A stretch of DNA of 9,264 bases from positions 1-9,264 of the forward strand of contig DATBYW010000281.1 in NCBI GenBank assembly GCA_036513515.1. The letters run 5' to 3'. Positions 5,477 to 9,264 of this stretch are shown here, piece after piece (position 1 is the first letter of the stretch; every line of letters begins with the position of its first letter). The stretch is from Nephthysia sp036513515. GTDB taxonomy: Bacteria; Chloroflexota; Dormibacteria; Dormibacterales; Dormibacteraceae. The translations under genes were made by a program, and so were the position numbers. The notes beneath the pieces are model-generated. The model searched no databases and was not told where the DNA came from. It saw nothing but the letters and a program-made list of their open reading frames with translations.

Positions 5477-6457
5477 GTGCTGAGCAGAGAGCTCGGCCGC
5501 ACCGGCCTGCAGGTCACGCCGCTCGGCTTGGGGCTGGCGGCGCTGGGACGTCCTGCCTACATCAACCTCGGCCGCGAGGAGGATCTCGGCGATGACCGGA
5601 CCGTGCCGACCCTCCGTCGCGAGGCCTACGACGTTCTGGATGCGGCCTATGAGGCGGGCGTGCGCTACATCGACGCCGCGCGCTCGTACGGGCTCTCCGA
5701 GGAGTTTCTGGCCGGGTGGCTTGAAGACCGTGGCGTGGCGCCGGATGCGCTCACGGTGGGGTCCAAGTGGGGATACACGTACACCGGCGGCTGGCGGCTC
5801 GACGCAGAGGTCAACGAGGTCAAAGATCACACGCTGCCGGCGCTGCTGCGCCAGTACGGCGAGAGCCGCTCCCTGCTGGGCCGCCACCTGGACCTGTACC
5901 AGGTCCACTCCGCCACTCTGGAAAGCGGCATTCTCGAGGACCGGGATGTGCTTTCCGAGCTGGCGCGCATACGCGCAGGTGGCCTTTCGATCGGCGTGTC
6001 GGTGAGCGGCCCTCGCCAGGCTGAAGTCATCCGGCGCGTCCTGGCCATCGAGGTCGACGGTGTCAATCCGTTCGCCACCGTCCAGGCCACGTGGAATCTG
6101 CTCGAGCCGTCGGCCGGCCCGGCGCTGGCCGAGGCCAGCGAAGCCGGCTTTGGGGTCATTCTCAAGGAGGTGCTCGCCAATGGGCGTTTGACCGCCCGGG
6201 GAAGCGGCCTGCCTGCGGCACTCCACGAGCTCGCCCGGGACCACCACACCAGCCCGGACCGGCTGGCGATCGCTGCTGCCCTGGCCAACCCCTGGGTCGG
6301 CGTGGTGCTTTCAGGCGCGGTCACCGTGAGCCAGCTGAAAGCCAACCTGGAGGCGGTCGACCTGGAGGTCGGACGGCTCGATGAGGCGACGCTCGCGAAC
6401 ATCGCAGAACCGGCTGACCGTTACTGGTCCGAGCGGCAGTCCCTCCGCTGGCAATAG
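5477..6457 (+). CDS. Aldo/keto reductase family oxidoreductase
   Basis: The 326-residue product is a full-length (alpha/beta)8-barrel aldo/keto reductase. The N-terminus MLSRELGRTGLQVTPLGLG is typical. The catalytic tetrad is complete: Asp66 and Tyr71 in RYIDAARSYG, Lys97 in VGSKWGY, and His144 in LYQVHSA. The late VVLSGAVTVSQLKANLEA element matches the family's cofactor-binding C-terminal region. The family reduces carbonyls, or oxidises alcohols and sugar lactols, with NAD(P)H in the cytoplasm; the substrate cannot be read. Between about residues 26 and 48 it has a polar insertion (YINLGREEDLGDDRT) as in aldose-dehydrogenase-like members. GTG at 5477 is the start, only 9 nt after the selenoprotein stop, and no strong ribosome-binding site is present, so translational coupling with the selenoprotein is likely. 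The two probably act in the same detoxification or redox step; this is inferred from the operon. Confidence 0.9.
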   Translation: MLSRELGRTGLQVTPLGLGLAALGRPAYINLGREEDLGDDRTVPTLRREAYDVLDAAYEAGVRYIDAARSYGLSEEFLAGWLEDRGVAPDALTVGSKWGYTYTGGWRLDAEVNEVKDHTLPALLRQYGESRSLLGRHLDLYQVHSATLESGILEDRDVLSELARIRAGGLSIGVSVSGPRQAEVIRRVLAIEVDGVNPFATVQATWNLLEPSAGPALAEASEAGFGVILKEVLANGRLTARGSGLPAALHELARDHHTSPDRLAIAAALANPWVGVVLSGAVTVSQLKANLEAVDLEVGRLDEATLANIAEPADRYWSERQSLRWQ

Positions 6458-6463
6458 AGACCT

Positions 6464-6496
6464 CCCTCCCCCCGGGCGCGGCCCGGGTGGGGAGGG
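6464..6496. terminator. Bidirectional terminator-like hairpin
   Basis: A 7-bp core CCCGGGC / GCCCGGG (6471-6477 and 6481-6487) with GCG loop is extended by CCCTCCC (6464-6470) with GGGAGGG (6490-6496), leaving a 2-nt bulge. It lies 7 nt after the aldo/keto reductase stop and 15 nt beyond the dodecin stop on the other strand, so it can serve both convergent genes. There is no T run. Confidence 0.7.
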
Positions 6497-6510
6497 ACGG
6501 GAGTGCGCGG

Positions 6511-6723
6511 TTAGCTGTGCTCGTACTTGAAGGACAGGTTCAGCCGTACGCGAAAGTTCTGGACTCTCCCGTCGTCGATGGTGACGTCCATCCGCGTGAC
6601 CTCGGCGACCCGGAGATCGCGGACTGAACCGGAAGCGGTCTCGATCGCGGAGCGGGTCGCGTCCTCCCACGACTGATCGCTGACACCGACGACCTCAATG
6701 ACTCGATAGACGCTGCTTGCCAT
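6511..6723 (-). CDS. Dodecin family protein, variant without the flavin-stacking Trp
   Basis: The 70-residue product has the complete dodecin fold signature: strand SVYRVIEVVGVS (4-15), helix SWEDATRSAIETASGSVRDL (18-37), strand LRVAEVTRMDVTI (37-49), turn DDGRV, and the final strand FRVRLNLSFKYE. Dodecins assemble into hollow dodecamers; the flavin-binding type sandwiches riboflavin-like molecules between tryptophans of an L-D-W-F-E-V motif. Here that motif reads LRVAEV, so the aromatic is replaced by Val39. It resembles the second dodecin type, such as mycobacterial Rv0379 (described as a calcium dodecin), more than the flavin binders. Ligand is therefore uncertain. The start is fixed by AAGGAGAT seven bases from the ATG. 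It is monocistronic and convergent with the aldo/keto reductase gene. Confidence 0.92.
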   Translation of the reverse strand: MASSVYRVIEVVGVSDQSWEDATRSAIETASGSVRDLRVAEVTRMDVTIDDGRVQNFRVRLNLSFKYEHS

Positions 6724-6728
6724 CGGGT

Positions 6729-6736
6729 ATCTCCTT
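6729..6736 (-). promoter_or_regulatory. Ribosome binding site of the dodecin gene
   Basis: AAGGAGAT on the minus strand lies 5 nt before the ATG at 6723 (7 nt from the GGAG core) and fixes that start over the longer frame that begins at 6746. Confidence 0.75.
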
Positions 6737-6779
6737 CAACTTCCACACCGGGCCGGGTCGTGAACCGACCCCCTGGAAC

Positions 6780-6785
6780 TCTATA
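6780..6785 (-). promoter_or_regulatory. Candidate -10 element upstream of the dodecin gene
   Basis: TATAGA on the minus strand lies about 57 nt upstream of the dodecin ATG in otherwise G+C-rich DNA. No good -35 hexamer was found at the usual spacing (TCAGTT at 17 nt is poor), so this is tentative. Confidence 0.3.
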
Positions 6786-6837
6786 ACGACTTGCGATCGC
6801 GCAACTGACAGCCCGGGCCGGTCGGCTCTGGCGACAG

Positions 6838-7065
6838 AAGGCTGTAAGTTTTCAGATAAAGGGCTGGTCGCGTTCTGAAACACAAGATATAGTATGTGAG
6901 AGGGATTACCATCCACTCGAACCAGGCTATCGCGACAAACGGGACGAAGCCTTCGAGGCTGGACCTTTGGCCAGACGGATGGGACCTTTTTCACCAGGTC
7001 ACCTCTGATAGCAGCCACAGGTGCCTTCGCAGCGTCGGCCCTGACCTGATTGGGCAGCTGGAATC
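6838..7065. promoter_or_regulatory. AT-richer gene-free stretch with inverted and direct repeats
   Basis: This part of the 342-nt gap between the dodecin and the 7066 gene is locally AT-richer than its surroundings. It holds an inverted repeat TTTCAGA (6850-6856) / TCTGAAA (6874-6880), a possible plus-strand -10 TATAGT (6888-6893) with a weak TGGTCG 17 nt upstream, a small perfect hairpin AGCCT-TCG-AGGCT (6948-6960), and an 8-bp direct repeat GGACCTTT at 6961-6968 and 6982-6989. The features suggest a regulated promoter for the 7066 gene or an untranslated RNA. No known riboswitch fold was recognised. Confidence 0.4.
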
Positions 7066-7254
7066 ATGATCGCGCGAGACCCGCTCCGACTCGCCGCCGC
7101 ACGGCTCGCGGCCGAGTACGTGTCCCGAGCCGCAGCCTGGGCCCACGACGTGGATGAAGAAGTGGTGGTGGACCTCGAGCGAGTCCATCAGCGGATCGTG
7201 GAGGACATCCACGACATCCTCACTGGGGCCGATGACAGAGACGAGGTCAGATAG
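7066..7254 (+). CDS. Small hypothetical protein, 62 aa
   Basis: ATG at 7066 opens a 62-residue frame ending TAG. Codons end strongly in G or C, like the surrounding true genes. The protein is predicted helical: an Ala/Arg-rich first half (residues 1-26) and an acidic amphipathic second half (VDEEVVVDLERVHQRIVEDI, about 29-48). There is no membrane segment, no cysteine and no recognisable domain. The ribosome-binding site is weak (agctgg). It stands alone between the dodecin and the convergent cysteine-dioxygenase-like gene, behind an AT-richer possible promoter region. It may be a small DNA- or protein-binding helix, but function is unknown and the gene could be spurious. Confidence 0.45.
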   Translation: MIARDPLRLAAARLAAEYVSRAAAWAHDVDEEVVVDLERVHQRIVEDIHDILTGADDRDEVR

Positions 7255-7260
7255 CGGGTC

Positions 7261-7276
7261 CCGGGAAGCTGCCCGG
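7261..7276. terminator. Short hairpin between convergent genes
   Basis: CCGGG (7261-7265) and CCCGG (7272-7276) form a 5-bp stem with a 6-nt loop, 6 nt after the 7066 gene's stop and upstream of the convergent gene end at 7327. It is weak and lacks a T run. Confidence 0.3.
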
Positions 7277-7326
7277 TCACACTGTTACGGCGGCCGATCG
7301 GGGTTAGGGACGGGTTGGGGAGTGGG

Positions 7327-7830
7327 TCAGGCGGCGGTGACCGGATCCAGTGGCCGCAGCTCTTCGGCGTAGCTGATGGAAAGCCGTCGCATGACGCCGG
7401 TCTCTGAAATGCTGTACTGACCCAGCCGCCAGAGCGGCGGGGAGTAGGCGTGGATCGAGATCGCACGGCGGTCGGCGCCGCTGACCCGGTGAATGTGCTC
7501 GGGTCCGAAGCAGAACGACTCGCCACTCTCGATCACGGCTGAAGCCGGCTGGCCGCCGAGACGCGGGTTGCTCTCGTTCAGTGCACCGCGCACCACGCGT
7601 ACCGCCCCGCATGAGACGTCGTGGTCGTGCCACCCGGTGTCGTCCTCGGGACCCCAGCAGATGAGCCAGACGTCGACGTACTCGTCGCGATGGACAGACT
7701 CGAAGTGCCGCCGGCCGGTGTCAATATCGGCTGCGTGGAGCCAGAGCTCCGGAAGCTCGGCGAGGCTGTCCACCAGGGAGCGTAGCTCCTGCTTGTCCAA
7801 CATGCGGGCGGGCAGCGTCTCCCATCTCAT
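7327..7830 (-). CDS. Cysteine-dioxygenase-like cupin (type I thiol dioxygenase)
   Basis: The 167-residue product matches the bacterial cysteine dioxygenase pattern. Iron ligands are His68 and His70 in GWHDHD and His114 in EHIHRV. The Ser-His-Tyr triad appears as Ser125, His127 and Tyr129 in ISIHAYSPPL. Arg48 lies where substrate carboxylate is bound in known enzymes. Residue 75 is Gly at the position of mammalian Cys93, so no Cys-Tyr crosslink is expected, as in other bacterial members; Cys74 is adjacent. The family oxidises L-cysteine, or related thiols such as 3-mercaptopropionate, to the sulfinic acid with non-heme Fe(II) and O2 in the cytoplasm. The ATG at 7830 is preceded by AAAGGAGGT. 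The gene start lies inside the 3' end of the amidohydrolase gene, so both are one transcript. Exact thiol substrate is not decided. Confidence 0.88.
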   Translation of the reverse strand: MRWETLPARMLDKQELRSLVDSLAELPELWLHAADIDTGRRHFESVHRDEYVDVWLICWGPEDDTGWHDHDVSCGAVRVVRGALNESNPRLGGQPASAVIESGESFCFGPEHIHRVSGADRRAISIHAYSPPLWRLGQYSISETGVMRRLSISYAEELRPLDPVTAA

Positions 7831-8773
7831 CGAGTACCTCCTTTCCATGCAAGAGACGAACTGGGTTGGCGGTGAGCAGTGCGTGCGTGACGGCGTCTCC
7901 GAGCCCCGCCTCCGGAGGCGGCGTGTACGGACGGTCCGAGCCGTGGACGACGACGTCCACGCCAAGCACGCGGATGGTGGCGTCGATCGCCCTTGCCCCA
8001 TATGAGGACGTTTCAACGAACACATCGCCGTCGACCGCGCCGCGGCCTCCGCCGCGGGCCGCGCTCCGCTCACCGTGGAGAGGAGCAAGGCCGCCGAGGA
8101 TGGCGAAGCAGACTCGGAGCCGTGGGTGTCGGGGGCGCCCATGCTCTCTGAACGCGAACCACGCCTGGTGCATCTGCTGGACATAGGGCACCAGCGCCGC
8201 CCACCAGGAGGGGGCGCCTTCGAGGGCGGGTGCAGCGCCGGGATGGATCAGGAGCGGTAGCCCGCGACGTTCCAGGACGTCCAGCAGTGGACTGCACCTC
8301 TCGTAGCCGGCGGCATCCAGCAGAGCCGTCGCGGGGAGCTGAAGCCCGACGCAGCCTCGCTGGAGCACGCACTCCAGCGCCCGCGGATCGATCTCGCTCA
8401 GGCAGGTCGCTGCCCAGACGCCGAAGGGTCGGGGTAGGGCGAGCGATCCTTCGTGGTACGCGGAGAGCAATTCCAGCGCCTCGCTCTCAGGCAGCCACTC
8501 GATGCCCAGGGGGCTGGAGAGCGAGACCAGCGCCAGGTCCAGGCCGTCGTCGCCTGCCATCGAGACCCTCCGGGCCACGCCGTGGTCCTGGGGCCGGACG
8601 GCGTAGTCGGGTTCGCCCTCCAGCTGGAGCGTCCAGCCGGCGAGTCTGGGTGGACGGTTCCGGCGGCGCAACGCCTCGACGAATGGCGCGGGCCAGAGGT
8701 GCTGGTGCACGTCGATCCGCGGCTCTCGTCCTGGCGTCCCCGATGCTCGGAGGTGGCTGTTTAACAGCTTCAC
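7721..8773 (-). CDS. Amidohydrolase-2 family metal-dependent hydrolase/decarboxylase
   Basis: The 350-residue product is a TIM-barrel amidohydrolase of the ACMSD-like (amidohydrolase 2) type. Metal-site motifs are His23-x-His25 (IDVHQHLWP), His177 (LLIHPG) and Asp280 (VHGSDRPYTPP). Where many relatives have a catalytic His-Gly-Gly, this protein has Leu226-Gly-Gly in FAILGGLAPLHGER; His233 may substitute, or the subfamily may differ. The family performs hydrolysis or nonoxidative decarboxylation of small carboxylates, so the substrate is open. The conserved barrel seems to end near LLHGKEV (about residue 313). The last ~37 residues are Gly/Pro/Arg-rich and overlap the next gene by 110 nt. The start is GTG at 8773 with only a weak AAGG upstream. 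A TTGACA promoter-like box lies upstream, and a LacI-type regulator is divergent. Confidence 0.85.
   Translation of the reverse strand: MKLLNSHLRASGTPGREPRIDVHQHLWPAPFVEALRRRNRPPRLAGWTLQLEGEPDYAVRPQDHGVARRVSMAGDDGLDLALVSLSSPLGIEWLPESEALELLSAYHEGSLALPRPFGVWAATCLSEIDPRALECVLQRGCVGLQLPATALLDAAGYERCSPLLDVLERRGLPLLIHPGAAPALEGAPSWWAALVPYVQQMHQAWFAFREHGRPRHPRLRVCFAILGGLAPLHGERSAARGGGRGAVDGDVFVETSSYGARAIDATIRVLGVDVVVHGSDRPYTPPPEAGLGDAVTHALLTANPVRLLHGKEVLDEMGDAARPHVGQAGATLPGGQPRRASGALAPRSRY
7836..7844 (-). promoter_or_regulatory. Strong Shine-Dalgarno of the cysteine-dioxygenase-like gene
   Basis: AAAGGAGGT on the minus strand is 5 nt from the ATG at 7830. It lies within the amidohydrolase coding sequence and rules out the upstream in-frame ATG at 7848. 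Confidence 0.8.
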
Positions 8774-8785
8774 TGAAGGGCCTTA

Positions 8786-8799
8786 GTTAAACGGTTCAC
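8786..8799. promoter_or_regulatory. Candidate LacI-type operator
   Basis: GTTAAACGGTTCAC is an imperfect palindrome (5 of 7 pairs) with a central CG, the usual form of LacI/GalR-family operators. It covers the spacer and -10 of the minus-strand promoter. The core AACGGT recurs at 8812-8817 and 8911-8916. Confidence 0.45.
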
Positions 8800-8813
8800 A
8801 AGCGAGTTGTCAA
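8786..8813 (-). promoter_or_regulatory. Promoter of the amidohydrolase / thiol dioxygenase operon
   Basis: On the minus strand a perfect TTGACA (8808-8813) is followed after 16 nt by TTTAAC (8786-8791), or after 17 nt by TTAACT (8785-8790). It lies 12 nt or more before the GTG at 8773, giving a very short leader. The -10 region overlaps the imperfect palindrome at 8786-8799. Confidence 0.55.
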
Positions 8814-8915
8814 CGGTCACGCAAGACGTTCGACCCCAGGGCGCGGGTCGTTCAGGGACGGTGGTATCGACTGCTCGGCCGCTACGATCTGGGTGCAGAT
8901 TGCCTGCGATAACGG

Positions 8916-8944
8916 TTGACGATGTCGGGAGAGGTGCTGATACC
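8916..8944 (+). promoter_or_regulatory. Candidate promoter of the LacI-family gene
   Basis: TTGACG (8916-8921), 17 nt, then GATACC (8939-8944) on the plus strand, about 20 nt before the GTG at 8965. The -35 box overlaps one copy of the AACGGT repeat, which would allow autoregulation. Confidence 0.4.
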
Positions 8945-8964
8945 GAAGTCTGGCCAGGCCGCCC

Positions 8965-9264
8965 GTGCGTAAGCGCGCCACCATCCGGCAGGTGGCCGAG
9001 GCCACGGGGCTCTCGACGGCCGCCGTCTCTTACGCCCTGCGTGGGGTCCACGTCTCGGAGGAGACCCGGCTCCGTGTGCAACAGGCCGCCACTGAGCTGG
9101 GCTACGAGGCGGATCCGATCGCCCGCGCGCTCGCCAGCGGTCGCACCGGGATGGTCGGAGTGCTCTGTGGGTCTCTGGAGAGCCTCTGGCAGCAGTCACT
9201 CGCGGTTGGCATCGGCCGGACTCTGCTGGCCCACGACAGGTACGCCCGCATCCTCGACGCGGCG
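8965..9264 (+). CDS. LacI/GalR family transcriptional regulator, 3' end outside window
   Basis: GTG at 8965 starts a frame open to the window end; exactly 100 codons are visible. Residues 5-25 (ATIRQVAEATGLSTAAVSYAL) are the N-terminal helix-turn-helix of the LacI family, followed by VSEETRLRVQQAATELGY and the hinge helix region PIARALASGRT (51-61). From residue 62 the periplasmic-binding-protein-like sensor domain begins (GMVGVLCGSLES). The visible part covers the DNA-binding headpiece and about the first 40 residues of the sensor. It is divergent from the amidohydrolase/thiol dioxygenase operon and is its likely local repressor, with the operator-like palindrome in between. The ligand cannot be inferred. 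No strong ribosome-binding site is visible. Confidence 0.92.
   Translation, partial: MRKRATIRQVAEATGLSTAAVSYALRGVHVSEETRLRVQQAATELGYEADPIARALASGRTGMVGVLCGSLESLWQQSLAVGIGRTLLAHDRYARILDAA

Noticed and set aside
5312..6247. 311-residue minus-strand ORF opposite the aldo/keto reductase
   Set aside because: It mirrors the codon structure of the real gene, has no family motifs, and crosses the selenoprotein/reductase junction.
6695..7018. 107-codon minus-strand ORF upstream of and overlapping the dodecin start
   Set aside because: It covers the dodecin ribosome-binding site and the AT-richer region, has mixed codon use and no motifs.
7493..8005. 170-codon plus-strand ORF
   Set aside because: It is a shadow of the two minus-strand enzymes with Ser/Arg/Pro-rich translation and no family similarity.
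7831..8184. Longer cysteine-dioxygenase-like protein of 285 residues
   Set aside because: The extension lies within the amidohydrolase gene in another frame and is Arg/Ser-rich, while AAAGGAGGT sits directly before the ATG at 7830.

Overview
The window is G+C-rich DNA (about two thirds G+C by eye) with strongly G/C-ending codons, several GTG starts and short gene spacing. This fits a high-GC bacterium such as an uncultivated Chloroflexota/Dormibacterota-like or actinobacterial lineage, but no gene here fixes the taxonomy. No rRNA, tRNA, CRISPR or insertion sequence was seen.

Layout: (1) 1-2362, plus strand: the 3' end of a gene for a repetitive protein built on an 11-residue Ala-Pro-Val-Val-Gln-Pro unit, two hairpins, then a secreted or membrane-anchored Ala/Pro-rich protein with a C-terminal CxxCHH tail and a terminator-like hairpin. 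(2) 2604-4610, minus strand: a large polytopic membrane protein with a central spermidine-synthase-like methyltransferase domain. (3) 4818-6457, plus strand: a tight cluster of a 42-codon small ORF with a strong ribosome-binding site, an AhpD/carboxymuconolactone-decarboxylase-like gene and an aldo/keto reductase. A terminator-like hairpin separates it from a convergent dodecin gene (6511-6723, minus). (4) 6724-7254: a gene-poor, locally AT-rich stretch, then a small hypothetical gene. (5) 7327-8773, minus strand: an amidohydrolase gene overlapping a cysteine-dioxygenase-like gene. It is divergent from a LacI-type regulator (8965 to the window end) across a spacer with promoter-like and operator-like sequences.

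The main discovery is in region 3. The AhpD-like gene looks as if it stops at codon 80, but that TGA sits exactly where the second (peroxidatic) cysteine of the family's CxxC motif belongs. The same frame continues with conserved family sequence for another 96 residues. A perfect 7-bp stem with a GGG loop begins 13 nt after the TGA, the geometry of a bacterial SECIS element. The best reading is a 176-aa selenoprotein with a Cys-Glu-Tyr-Sec active site, which an ordinary gene caller would report as a truncated 79-aa protein or a pseudogene.

Functionally, regions 3 to 5 have a redox and small-molecule flavour: a selenol/thiol oxidoreductase with an NADPH-type reductase, a dodecin storage protein, and a thiol dioxygenase paired with a metal-dependent hydrolase under a probable local sugar- or metabolite-responsive repressor. 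The link between these units is inference from position only.
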